DNA of 64,000 nucleotides from assembly GCF_027172205.1 (NCBI RefSeq), contig NC_070607.1, positions 754,001 to 818,000 on the forward strand, in the 5' to 3' direction. The notes below the pieces were generated by a model. That model ran no database searches and was not told where the DNA came from. It saw only the letters and a program-made list of their open reading frames with translations. Each line of letters starts with the position of its first letter. Position 1 is the first letter of the stretch. Made by a program: the position numbers and the translations under genes. The DNA is from Podarcis raffonei (taxonomy: Eukaryota; Chordata; Lepidosauria; Squamata; Lacertidae). Below, piece by piece: positions 44,425-55,028 of this stretch.

Positions 44425-45320
44425 TTCAGGTCTAAAAAGTGAGGTTTGTGAAACAGGAAAGAAAAAAGGGAACGTGCTAGCAGCGACCTTAATAAATTAT
44501 CGAGCACGACCCGGAAAACTCACCTGAAAAATAGGTAACCTCTTTTGTCTCAGTTGGGCAGGATTTCATTGAATACATTAAAAAAGAAAAGTTACACTTG
44601 CCTCTTCTGCAGGCCTCTCAGTTTGGGCTAAGTAGCCTCGATTTGGTTGGGAAAAATTCCTGGTGTTAAAAAGAGCCATTTATTCTTGGTACTCCTTGTG
44701 CCTTTGACGGCTCAGCTCTGGACTTGTGTTTCTGTGCATCTTTCAAGCCATGCGCCCCACTTCCGGGTCTCTCATGTTCTATGACGGTGCTCTCCTCTTA
44801 CCACCTCCTCTGTGTCTTATCACAAATATCCAGATAACCAGCTTTATCATTTTTTCTTGTGAATGTAACATCTCATGCCAGCCTTGGTTTGGTTTTTATG
44901 TGTTTTATCTCATGAAATTTCATTTTGTTATTTGGATTCTATGGATAAAATTCATGGACATAGCTAAGGGGGGGCAGCTTTCCCCTACAATCAAGTAAAT
45001 TAATAAAAATATTTAACTAACTGAGGTTCTGGCTCCCCAACATGAAGCCTGCCCCCCACAACAGAAATCTTGATAACATTGCTCATGATAACATTTAATA
45101 AAAATACTTTAAAAAATCAGATTGCGGTGGGGGACTTCAATATATGCCCGGAAGCAGCTTATTATGAGGAAATGCTGTGGCATAAAGTGTTTCAGTAAAC
45201 TCTCAATTGCTGAAAGCACAATTCAGGTTGTCACTTCTGCTGCCTTCTAAACTGAAAGAAACTGCATTTACCACAAACTGTTTTGTAACTCATGGCTGGC
45301 TATTTTTCTTTCCTACTCCT
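44425..45320. other. intergenic, nothing named
   Basis: Contains 'gacatagctaaggggggcagctttcccc', which resembles a common degenerate reptile repeat. No gene. Confidence 0.35.
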
Positions 45321-45321
45321 T

Positions 45322-45428
45322 GAGAGCCAGTGTGGCATAATGATTAGAATGCTTGCTGTGCCTATGAGGCTAGGGTTCGAATCTCCACTCAGCCATGAAG
45401 CTTACTGGATACACTTGGGCCAATCATG
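45322..45428 (+). mobile_element. tRNA-derived SINE head, decayed
   Basis: gagagccagtgtggcataatg and gctagggttcgaatctccac (A- and B-box regions) resemble the SINE heads at 8076 and 40459 but are more diverged. The body is lost. Confidence 0.7.
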
Positions 45429-45474
45429 TCAAATGCACATCAGATTTGCAGAAGTCTAGTGACCAAGACAAGAA

Positions 45475-45660
45475 ATAGTCCTGCTCCATTCTGCCATGGT
45501 CAGACCACACCTGAAATACTGTGTCCAATTCTGGGCACCAATTTAAGGAGGATGTTGACAAACTAGAAGGTGTGCAGAGGAGGGCAGCCAAGATGATCCA
45601 AGGTATGGAAACCAAGTTATGAGGAATGGTCAAGGGAGTTGGATATGTTTAGCCTGCTAA
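45475..45660 (+). mobile_element. CR1-like RT fragment, old
   Basis: Plus-strand text 'atggtcagaccacacctgaaatactgtgtccaattctgggcacc' corresponds to [14 protein letters not shown] of CR1, followed by a decayed RRAAKMIQ segment. Short and frameshifted. Confidence 0.75.
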
Positions 45661-45679
45661 GTTCTTTCTTGACTTAAGC

Positions 45680-46110
45680 ATTTATTCATTTACTAAGCCT
45701 TAGTACATCAAAATATTGAGGGAGAATTTCCTGAAGAAAGAAATTAAATATTGTAGCTTAAGCCAAGAAGAAATGTAACATATAGACTTGAATGTTTATA
45801 AATATATCAAAACTGTGAGAGAGAATTTACTGAAGAAGCCCGAGACTCTTCATGGGCGTAACAGGTGACAAATGCCGGCACCCTGTCTAATTATTGTGCG
45901 TAACATCACCGACAGTTCGTTTGATCAAACTTATCTTCGTTGATATCTAACCCTTGAGCGCAACATTGCTGACACTTCGTTTGATCAAACTTACTTTTGT
46001 TTATATCTACAGGAGCCTGGCTAAAGGACCTTTAAAGACTGAATCTTCCTTTTGGACACAATTTGAATGAGTTTTCTGTTTGTGGCTTCTGTAGTAGATC
46101 TTGTACATTG
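45680..46110 (+). mobile_element. Penelope-like remnant with tandem hammerhead-like cores
   Basis: Two related units of about 100 bp: atcaaaatattgagggagaatttcCTGAAGA (to 45737) and atcaaaactgtgagagagaatttaCTGAAGA (to 45836). The second continues as stem GCCC...GGGC and then GTAA at 45858-45861, where a hammerhead has GAAA. A further near-duplication follows at about 45898-46010 (ttcgtttgatcaaactta twice). Tandem pseudo-LTRs with hammerheads are known in Penelope-like elements. The assignment is tentative. Confidence 0.4.
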
Positions 46111-46114
46111 TTCT

Positions 46115-46585
46115 CTCAAGTTTTGGATTATTAATATAAGTTTTAGAACGTAGAATGGTTTCGTAGTGTTTTGTGTGCTGCTTATGTGCTGCTTACTTTA
46201 TACTGGTCTACTACCAACTTTGAGAAGGAGCGGAGAGGGCTCTAGGACCCTGCCAGAGCCCTCATACCTGCTTCCCAAAGCCTGGTGTCTCCCCTACCTG
46301 GCTTTGGGAAGGCGGCTTTGGGCTGGAGAGGGTGTCAAATTTTGGCCTCACACAGGACGCAATATTACCCAGGTCCACCCCGATGACTGCCATGTGTCTT
46401 CCTCAGCCTGGCAGCAGACCGGCTTCCCAGTGCCCTGATCCTGCCCACCTGCCTTGCTCACCTGGACTATGGCTGTTATCAAGGAGACAGAGCAGTGGCC
46501 TATTTTCACCTAATCTTGACACGGTGAGTTTTTGCTTCTGGACTCTCACTTCTGTGCATTGCATGTCAACACATTCTCCAGCATT
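46115..46585. other. intergenic, nothing recognised
   Basis: GC-moderate. The open frame at 46166-46438 resembles nothing known to me and has no splice context. Confidence 0.35.
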
Positions 46586-46587
46586 CC

Positions 46588-46668
46588 TAAAATTATAGAA
46601 TCACAGGGACCTCATGGGTCATCTGTGCTGACCCCCTGCAAGGCAGGAATCTCAAAGCAACCCAGAGC
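46588..46668 (-). mobile_element. CR1 3'-end remnant
   Basis: attatagaatcacagggacctcatgggtcat...accccctgcaaggcaggaatctc is the antisense of a CR1 3' terminus. Confidence 0.7.
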
Positions 46669-46669
46669 T

Positions 46670-47540
46670 ATAAAATAACCTTTCATACAATCTTTATCTA
46701 GGGTGTGTTTACTGAGATTGCTGGATTGTTGAGCTCAAAGGTTAAAAGTTACCTGACTGCTTTACCCTTTGCTATTGCAAATGCAACCAGCACAACTTCC
46801 ACATCCCAGAGATCTTTCCCCATTGTCATGTGAAGAAGAATCGTAAGTGGAAGCATTTGGGAAGCCTGCCAAGCCATGTGATGTTGTTTCTCAACACTGT
46901 AGACCTTGTTTCTCAGTTACTGTTTTTGGCAATGGAAAAAGACTGCTAAATATTTTCAAACCCATGTCTTTCCTGCCAGGATTTGCTTCCCTCCGTCCAA
47001 TTGGAGCAAACAGCTGGGAGGGACTGTTGCTCAATTACACCCTTTAAAAGCTCTCTTCTCTCCACCCTGAAGAAGAATTTCAGAGTGGAAGAGGCAGCAC
47101 GGTGAATCCTTGGGCTATTGCCTGATCACATCTGCAGTCTTCACAGGTCTGTTGAATAGCTTTCAGTCTGCAAATATTGTTGTCAGGTATACCAGTTACA
47201 GTTGTTTAGAGCAGGTGAATGTCATATTTCTAGTCATCAGAAGGTATCAGGGTCTTTGTAAAGGACAGACTTGAAGGATAAAATGGCATATGAAATGTTG
47301 AAAGGGATCTGGACGAGTTTAACAGAGCACACCTGCTGGTTTCACTGGAGTAAAAGCACAGGAACTTACAAAGCAGCAAGAACAACTAAAATAGCTTACT
47401 TTCAAAAATGAATGTGAGAAATGGAGAAGACCAAATCACTAAGGAATTAGTGTCAGGATATCCTCTTTAATAAGTTTCCCAAGTGTAATATCCCGTTATG
47501 AAATCACTGTTTTTTTATTGAAAGGAATAACTGAGTATTG
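46670..47540. other. intergenic, nothing recognised
   Basis: No gene-like frame and no named repeat. Confidence 0.4.
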
Positions 47541-47548
47541 CTTTTACC

Positions 47549-47684
47549 CAGGCATAGGCAAACTCAGCCCTCAGATGTTTTGGGACTACAATTCCCATAA
47601 TCACTGGCCACTGGTCCTGTTAGCCAGGGATGATCGGAGTTGTAGTCCCAAAACATCTTGGAGGGACGAGTCTGCCTGTGCCTG
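47549..47684. mobile_element. palindromic hAT-like MITE, copy 4 (136 bp)
   Basis: CAGGCATAGGCAAACTC at left, GTCTGCCTGTGCCTG at right. Exact 8-bp duplication cttttacc (47541-47548 and 47685-47692). Same subfamily as copy 3, with a few more differences between the arms. Confidence 0.92.
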
Positions 47685-47694
47685 CTTTTACCTA

Positions 47695-48350
47695 TATTAC
47701 AATTTCTAGAGGAGTGCATAGAATGTTCTACAATCCTCATACTAATCTTGTGAGGTAGGTTATTAAAATTTTGCTAATAAAAAAGGGAGGATGAGAAAGT
47801 ATAGTTTCTTCCCCGTCACTTAGTGGCAGAGGTGGTTTATAAACCCACTGGATCCATCCCTCTTAGTTGTAGAGAGTCTCTCTCTAGACCGTTCCATGAT
47901 TTACTTCTCTTGCAAGAAAATATAGCCTGGACGTTAACCAAACCATCTGCATAGAGACAAGGCATGCAAAGGTCTGGCTGGAATCCATACTGCAGAATGG
48001 ATAATACAGCCTGGGGCTGAAAGATAACAGCTTGTCAAAGCCATGGCAGTTGAGCTCACAGTGGAGGGTGAGATTTGAGCTGGGGCTTCTGGCTCATAGT
48101 TGAAGAAGCTCCGTTGTTATGAATATCAGGACACAGGTGTAACTTTTCATTTACCAAAAGTGAGGTACCTTGGTTGAGGGCTCCTCTTCCAGGCAGCACC
48201 TGAGGTGATGCATGGAGGCTGGCCATAATAAAAAAAAGAACATGTCTGAAGGCCCACTTGCTATAACTTTACATGTTTATGGACCTAGTCAGTTCTGAGA
48301 CCTGGTGAATTATGGCAAAAAGCCATAGTCTGACAGAGGCATCATTTATG
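47695..48350. other. intergenic, nothing recognised
   Basis: No gene-like frame and no named repeat. Confidence 0.4.
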
Positions 48351-48352
48351 CT

Positions 48353-48482
48353 AATCATAGAATCAGAATTGTGGTCAGAAGGGACCCCAAGGGTCATCTA
48401 GTCCAACCCCCTGGAATGCAGGAATCTCAGCTGAAGCATCCCTGACAGATGGTCATCCAACCTCTGCTTAAAAACCTCCTAG
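48353..48482 (-). mobile_element. CR1 3'-end fragment
   Basis: aatcatagaatcag...agtccaaccccctggaatgcaggaatctcag...catccaacctctgcttaaaaacctcc is the antisense CR1 terminus, more diverged than 26524. Confidence 0.85.
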
Positions 48483-48629
48483 GCAGGGGTGGTGGAAAGG
48501 GGAAAGTTGCCACCCAGAACTGTTAACAAGGGTTGCCATAAACGCCCAGAGCTATGAGAAAAGGTCCTCCTGCTTCTTCACTTCTAGACCTACTTTCCAG
48601 AATATGGAGTAACATTGTGGGACATTTAT

Positions 48630-48805
48630 TGGATCTGGGAGAACAGGGTAAAAGCCACGGCTTGGCCCTCAAGTGAGGCCTTTGGCCAGTCATTGTCTCT
48701 CAGCCTCACCTACCTCACAGGGTCATTGTGAGGATAACATGGGGAATGGGAAACCAGGAGGGCCACCTTGAGCACCTTGGAGGAAAGGTGGGGTATAAGG
48801 GGAAA
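48630..48805 (+). mobile_element. SINE body, decayed
   Basis: ggccagtcattgtctctcagcctcacctacctcacagggtcattgtgagg and ccttggaggaaaggtggggtataagg resemble the body and end of older tRNA-derived squamate SINEs. Head not preserved. Confidence 0.55.
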
Positions 48806-48810
48806 GGAGT

Positions 48811-49790
48811 CATAGAATCATAGAACTGTAATGTGGGAGGGGATCCCAAGCAGCTCAGCTGGTCCAACCCTCTGTGATGCAGGCATCTCAACTACAGCAT
48901 CCCTGACAGATGGCCATCCAACCTCTGCATAAAAACCTCTAAGGAAGGAGAGCCCACAACCTCTCAAGGGAGACTGTCCCACTGCCAAACAGCTCTTACT
49001 GTCAAAAAGTTTTTCCAGATGTTTAGTTGGAATCTCCTTGCTTATCAGTTGAAGCCATTGCCTTGAGTCCTACCCTCCAGAGCAGGAGAAAACAAGCTTG
49101 CTCCCCCTTCCATGTGACAGACCTTAAGATATTTGAAAATGACTATCATATCTCCTGTCAGTCTCTATCATCTTGGTTGCCCCCCTCTGCACATGTTTCA
49201 GCTTGTCACCATCCTTCTTAGATTGTGGTGCCCAGAATTGGACAGAGTATTCCAGGTGTGGTCTGACCAAGGCAGAATCGAGGGGTACTATTACTTCCCT
49301 TGATCTGGATACTAGACATCTGTTGATGCAGCCTAGAATAGTGTTAGCCTTTTTTTGCTGCTTCATCACACTGTGGACTCATGTGAAGCTTGTGGTCCAC
49401 CCTAAACCCTTTTCACATGAACTGCTAGTAAGCCAGGTGTCTCCCATGTTATATTTGTGCATCTGGTTCTTTCTGCCTAAGTGTAGAACCTGACATTTCT
49501 CCCTATTAACATTCATTTTGTTAGCTTGCACCCAGTTCTCCAATCTGTTAAGGTCATTTTGAATTCTGATTCTGTCTTCTGCAGCATTAGCTACTTCTCC
49601 CAGTTTGGTGTCATCTGCAGATTTGAGGAGCATTCCCTCAATTCCTTCATCCAAGTCACTTAGAAAGACATTGAACAACAATGAGCCCAAGACAGAACCC
49701 TGTGACACCCCACTTGTCACTTTTCCCCAGGATGATGAGGAATCTTTAATGAGTACTAACAATTTCCCTCTTAAACACACGTTTTACCTT
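48811..49790 (-). mobile_element. CR1 LINE fragment, moderately old
   Basis: The 3' terminus is at 48811 (catagaatcatagaactg). Minus-strand RT blocks are KVTSGVSQGSVLGSLLFNVFLSDLDEGIE, LKSADDTKL (palm, diverged from YADD), QNDLNRLENWVQANKMNVNREKCQVLHLG and [21 protein letters not shown]. Several stops and shifts. A subfamily different from 4873 and 26524. Confidence 0.92.
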
Positions 49791-49794
49791 TTGA

Positions 49795-51284
49795 AACATG
49801 GTAAAAATATGGCTGCTGAAAGACCTTTCTGATGGGGAAAGTCAACAAGAGAAAATGACATCAATGACTACCTTTGGTATCTCGCCTGCAGGGGGATTTT
49901 GTGGCTTCCTGGTGCAGAAATTGTTGCTGGTTTGAACTAGAAGAGAAATAAAGTAAAGCTTATCTTCACTGAGGGAGGAGTTCAGAGGTCATGGATGTAT
50001 TTATTTTGTGGACGTGCTGGTCAGACCTGCCTGGTTGAAATAATTATCTCTCGAAGTGCCTTGGGGAAGGTTCAGAGATCCAGGTGATAAGTCAGCTAGT
50101 GCCTGAAATGGATATTCATCACTGTTTAGTGCTGTCGGCATACTTTGCCTGTCATGAAAGAAGGGACGTGTTGGGCAACAACAAATGGGATTAAATCGGT
50201 CATAGTGTTGTTGAAAGAGCATGACATATGCACACACCAGCTAAGACCAGGATGGAGATCCCTTCCCATGAGATGCTCAGGGAGACTGGCATGCACAGCC
50301 CTCTACAATTCCCCTGGCATGGTTACTGGCAAACCTGAGCTACACTTGGTGGGTCGTGCGGTGGGGGGGGGAGGCCAAGGGGCTCCCTCCCATAGGAACC
50401 ACTTTCAGCTTGCTGTGCATGGCTTTCTTTCACAATCCTGGGCAGAAGCCCCTCTTGAAAAGCCTCTCAAGCCTTGCAGGCATCCTGATATCCCTTCCTT
50501 TCATCTACGATGAACCTCTTACGATATTGGTGCCCATTTCCATGACCCCACTGGCCCTTCTGCTATAGGAAGGAGGCCCCCTGCTTCACCAGTTAGCCTT
50601 GATGCCCCACCGTCATGTTCATCAAACAACATTCATAGGCAAATAATTCCTCCACACACACACACAAAACACCATGCATTTCCCCAAGGTGGATTCTTCC
50701 TAAGGCTTTCCCACAGTGACTGAAGCACAAATGTTCTCCTGTTGGCCAAGGCACAACTGAGCCTCCAGGCTGCCAGGAACTGCACACAGATCAGCTGTGA
50801 AAGCATGAACACAAGGAACGGAGCCAGCACTAAAAAGTGGATATGAGTGTTGTATTTAAGATTCTTTACTGTGTTTACCATTTGCTCAACTCTCCACTGC
50901 ACTCCTGCTGCTGGTGTTTGAAGTTGTGCACACAATCCATCCGTATTCTGCAGCTTCCTGAGAAAAACCTACATTTGACTCATTTACCTTCACACCAGTG
51001 CAATTTCCTCATAGACACACTTTGCAAACAATTTTGACTAATACAATTCATTTTGTATGCTATTTTTAAAAATTTTAATATATGGCTTTTAATGTACACT
51101 TTCCCCTAATATATGCAATTTTGTTCCTCTTTTGGGTTGAAACCAATTTCAAAGGAAAGGTGCAGATCTGGTCAGGTATCATTTTGGGAATTGCAAAACA
51201 AGTTCAGGGAGATATGTGTGCCTGGATTATTGAAGGTGCAAGAGTGTGAACTTTATGGAAATAAGTATCTCTTTCTCCTCCTAG
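49795..51284. other. upstream region of the FMO gene, nothing recognised
   Basis: No named repeat. It may contain the promoter and first non-coding exon of the FMO gene, which I cannot locate. A short CA run (cacacacacac) is at about 50655. Confidence 0.4.
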
Positions 51285-51320
51285 CCTAGTCCTAACATTC
51301 CTGAAATTGGGAAACCAGCC

Positions 51321-51455
51321 ATGGCAAAGAAGAGAGTTGCAATTATAGGAGGTGGCTCCAGTGGACTTTGTAGCATCAAATGCTGTTTAGATGAGGGTCT
51401 AGATCCTACATGCTTTGAGAGCAGTGAAGACATTGGGGGGCTCTGGAGGTTCAAG
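51321..51455 (+). CDS. FMO5: FMO5-like flavin-containing monooxygenase, coding exon 1
   Basis: FMOs are ER-bound flavoproteins that use FAD, NADPH and oxygen to oxygenate nitrogen- or sulfur-containing substrates; FMO5 acts mainly as a Baeyer-Villiger oxygenase. This exon encodes [21 protein letters not shown] and ends ...IGGLWRFK: the Rossmann FAD-binding motif GXGXXG (as GGGSSG, residues 10-15), then [10 protein letters not shown]. An acceptor ending ctcctag at 51284 leaves 36 bases of 5' UTR in this exon. 135 coding bases, donor GTAAGC, phase 0. The residues are nearest to FMO5 among the FMOs I can recall, but squamates may have several FMO5-like copies. Five of the expected eight or so coding exons are in the window, giving 276 complete codons. 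Confidence 0.93.
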
Positions 51456-52423
51456 GTAAGCCAGATCATTTCATAAATGTTAATGTTTTTCTTGCTGAGG
51501 ATTCTGTCAGTGGGGATTTGTAACAACAACTGCTAAAAACCTAGGAGCAGGAAAGGAGCAGAAACTGTGATGGGAAAATGGAAGCTTTAACCTGCTAAAA
51601 GAAGTTCTTGGTCACAGGAAGGAAAGATTAACCATGCTCAGCCTAACTGAATACAGGGCCAGCAAGTTGGATGCCTGTCTAAGGAGGCAGCTCCTCCAGT
51701 ATCCAGTTTTTCTGGATCTGCCTTTGCTGCTGCTCCCAAGCTCAAATGAAGCACTAAATACTGGCAGGTCGTGTGTGACGTGATGTGTGGGCTGTTTCTT
51801 ATTGTGCATCAGTAGATCACAAAGATAGAACACCTGAGTTTGCCACGCACCTTTTCTGCAGTTTGACTTGCACAATATAATTTTTGAGGATGAGCTAATT
51901 CATGGTATTCCAATTCATGGTTTCTCTGAAAGTAGTGCCTCATGTATGTCTGTCTCTCCCCTTGCAGTACTTTTCAAACAGTTTTAACATGTGTATTGCA
52001 ACTCTCCAGTGTTTTCTTCCACAAAGGAAATTGATCCTGTTAAGGCCTAGCCTAGATTTCCCAGTGATTGGAGAAGCAAGTGCCTCAAACAGTATTATAA
52101 TTGCCTTTGTTACTTGCCTTTCAAAGAAAACATCCCTAAGTGACATACAGTGGTACCTCTGGATGCGAACAGGATCCGTTCTGGAGCCCCGTTTGCATTC
52201 TGAAGCGAACGCAACCTGCGTCTGCGGGTTGCGATTCACTGCTTCTGTGAATGTGCGTGACGTCATTTTGAGTGTCTGTGCATGCGCCGAAACGGAACGC
52301 GTTACTTCCGGGTCGCCGCAGAGCACAACCCAAAAACCCTCAACCTGAAGCAACTTTAACCCGAGGTATGACTGTGTACGAAATGAGCACAACCTCACCC
52401 TCTTAAAATTATGCTTCCTGCAG
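51456..52423 (+). other. FMO intron 1 (between coding exons 1 and 2)
   Basis: 968 bp. Apart from the mariner-like MITE at 52148-52374, nothing recognised. Confidence 0.8.
52148..52374. mobile_element. mariner-like MITE, copy e (third subfamily)
   Basis: CAGTGGTACCTCTGGATGCG at left and ...TTTAACCCGAGGTATGACTG at right, TA on the left and TG on the right. CpG-rich interior (gcgacgtcat-type sites, acttccgggtcgccgc). Confidence 0.88.
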
Positions 52424-52612
52424 GAGAATCCTGAGGAGGGACGGGCCAGCATCTATAGATCTGTCATCATCAACACCTCCAAGGAGATGATGTGCTTCAG
52501 CGACTTCCCCATCCCAGACGACTTCCCCAACTACATGCACAACTCCAAGATTATGGATTATTTCCGAATGTACGCCAAGCACTTTGATCTTCTGAAATAT
52601 ATCCATTTCAGG
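52424..52612 (+). CDS. FMO5: FMO5-like, coding exon 2
   Basis: 189 bases, 63 codons, the length of the corresponding mammalian exon as I recall it. It starts [21 protein letters not shown] and includes [20 protein letters not shown] and [18 protein letters not shown], the conserved FMO stretch linking the FAD and NADPH domains. Acceptor tcctgcag, donor GTAAGA. Phase 0 at both ends. Confidence 0.95.
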
Positions 52613-53829
52613 GTAAGAAGAGTAGGACAGAGCAGCTGTGTTCTGGGATGTTTCTAGGTTTGGAAGAGCAAATTCTGGGCAGAAGAGTTCTTGACAATAT
52701 ACTATGCAATATACTATGAGTAGTTGGTCCAAGTGGCCTCTCTCATGTTCTCTCTTGCCATAAGCAGAGCATTCAGTCAACAGGGAGGACATTGAAGAAA
52801 AACAAAAATGATGCCAAAAACAAAAAGAGATTGGGGATTAAATCCTGCTGTCTTGTCTACCTGATGCAGAATTATACTCTGTCCTCCTGCTCATCAGCTG
52901 ACAGCACCAGCTGTGGTTTGGGGGAAGTGGCCTCACAGGGTCGCATTGGACCTCCTGGCAGCCTGAGATTGGCCTGTGGCTGCAGGTTCCCCATCCTTCT
53001 TTTAGGTGGAAGGAAGTTGAGAGTGTGTTTCTTCAGCTCTTTTCAGCCTTTCCTGATCAATCTGTGTTCGCTTTTTTGTAGACCACTTTTTCTTTTTCTT
53101 TTTGCTTTGTCACAGCAGAATTTTTTAAGGATGAAAAGCTTGCAATCTTTATTTGTGGGAGAGAAGGGGGACACCAAAACTCTGTCTTCTTCCATCTCTA
53201 GCAACCATTGAAGATAGGGTGGAGCCAGTGGAGAGCAGAAGGCAGGAGACAACCTGTCTAGGGAGAAGGGTCACGAGGGTTTAGTGAAACAAGAGGCTAT
53301 AGAAGGTGTGAGTGGATCCCTCATGCAGTTATTCACTCGGTTACATGCCTTCCTGTCAACCGTGCAGCTCTGCAGACTCCAAGAGGACAGCATAAAAATT
53401 GCTTTGCTAAACAGTTGATAAACAGGACTAATTGATGCCAGCTTACACAGAGCTAAGCTAAAACACAGGACTTGTCTGTAACGTCGCAAAAATGGCATGG
53501 TTTTTTCACTTGCAATCATTTTGTTTGAATGAACTATACAAAGTTCTGACTGAGTGGCTCAGCAAGATGCTTAGCAAACATATTCTTGCCAACTGCTGTG
53601 AGGTGTAACCTATCTCTTGCCAGAAGTCCTTACTCAAGAAAGCGGAGAAGAAGTCAAACCTTTCCTGACAACATCCCCTGTGCAGCCAGTGGTTTACTTC
53701 CAGTATTTTCCTCCTTCCTGGGCCACGACTTTCATCAGGAAAGAGTGTTGAAAAAAACCTCTGTGCCCCATGGTCCTTGAGCTTCCAGTCCAGAGTCTCA
53801 TAGTTCCTTGCTATACATCAAGGGCTGTG

Positions 53830-54545
53830 TCTGGCAGTATCATTTGAATGCACGTGGATCAGAAGGGAGGGGTTGTGACCAGTGGGCTTTATAAGCCTTG
53901 GCAACTTCTCTGTCCTTGAATTGTTGCACCCAGGACATCCTGTTACCTCTGCACACTGCTGCCTCTGTCCCCCTCAGTAAGGAGTCCCCTTCCACCAACC
54001 CAAGTCCCTTCCTCCTCTGGGGAGTGGCAGGAATCATTCCATACACAGTGCCTTCCAAAACCACCTCAGAGTGTTCTAAGCTCTGCAACTTATATTTCTT
54101 GATCCTCTGGCCCAGTATCTGTGTCTGAGGTGAGCGCAAGGAATTAATTTTGCAGCTCCAGTGACACAGCATGGCTTCTGACAGTACTGCTTCTGTGAGC
54201 CAAGTTCCTCCAGGAGTTTGTCTCCTGCAACGGGCAATCTTCCTCCTCTGAAGTTGTTCTTCCAGGACAGTCCACTCAGCTCTATCAAGAAAGTCATCAT
54301 CTTGCCCAGTAATTTGAAGGGTGACTTGGCTGGCCTCAAGTTGCTATACCTTCTCTTCCAGCGAGGCAACCAGCTTGCACTTGCTGCAGGTGTAGTTTTG
54401 CACATTCTGAGGCAGAAAGACAAATATGGCACAGGCGTTGCAGGTCACTTCAGTAGCCCCCTCATCATCCATGTCTCTTAGTCCTACAGACACCGTGAGA
54501 CGGCACTCTTGGCCTTCTCTTCCAAATGTCCTCACCAACACTCTT
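53830..54545 (-). mobile_element. old CR1 5' fragment (ORF1 region)
   Basis: The minus-strand translation gives VTCNACAIFVFLPQNVQNYTCSKCKLVASLEEKV and further left VEGDSLLRGTEAAVC. These match ACGSCAMFAILPKVAGSFTCSNC and VIGDSLLRGTEAVIC of the CR1 ORF1 at 61580-62653. Broken into several frames. 5' parts of CR1 are rare because most copies are 5'-truncated. Confidence 0.8.
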
Positions 54546-54868
54546 GTTTATTTGCAAGCTCTCAGAAGCTGCTATCAGCCAAGTCTACCTGCTGCTAGCT
54601 GATAACCCCTCTGCCCACTCCCTCCCTTGTTCAGCCTGGCTTCCTCTTGGCAGTAGCATGCAGCCACACCCACAGCCAAGCCGCCAAGCAGCTCAGACAA
54701 GCAACCAGCCTTAATCCCAAAGAGATAAGCTCACTCTTTTTAGTCTCCTCCACCAATTTCTCCCACTGTTGTTTTGTCAAATCTATTGTGCATGTGCTGC
54801 TGCTGCTGCTGGGGGTTCCCAAAAGGAAGAAAGATGCAATAGAAATGTTTGAATAAATAAACAAAATA

Positions 54869-54927
54869 CAGTGGTACCTCGGGTTACATACGCTTCAGAA
54901 TTAAGTTCTTAACCCGAGGTACCACTG
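54869..54927. mobile_element. minimal 59-bp mariner-like MITE, copy f
   Basis: CAGTGGTACCTCGGGTTA and TAACCCGAGGTACCACTG are joined by only 23 bases, with TA on both flanks. It consists of little more than the two inverted ends of copies a and d. Confidence 0.9.
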
Positions 54928-55028
54928 TACTTATTCTAGCATGCTGTAAAATTCATCTATTTCTTGGTACTGGAGGAATTGAAATTCACCCTTGAGATTC
55001 AACAAGGGTTGTAGGTGGTGCTTTTCTT

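Noticed and set aside
46166-46598. Two 88-90 codon frames with a hydrophobic start
   Set aside because: No recognisable motif, no homologue I can recall, and the surrounding sequence looks like decayed repeats.
51940-52452. 170-codon minus-strand frame across FMO intron 1 and exon 2
   Set aside because: Runs through a MITE and antisense to a confirmed FMO exon.
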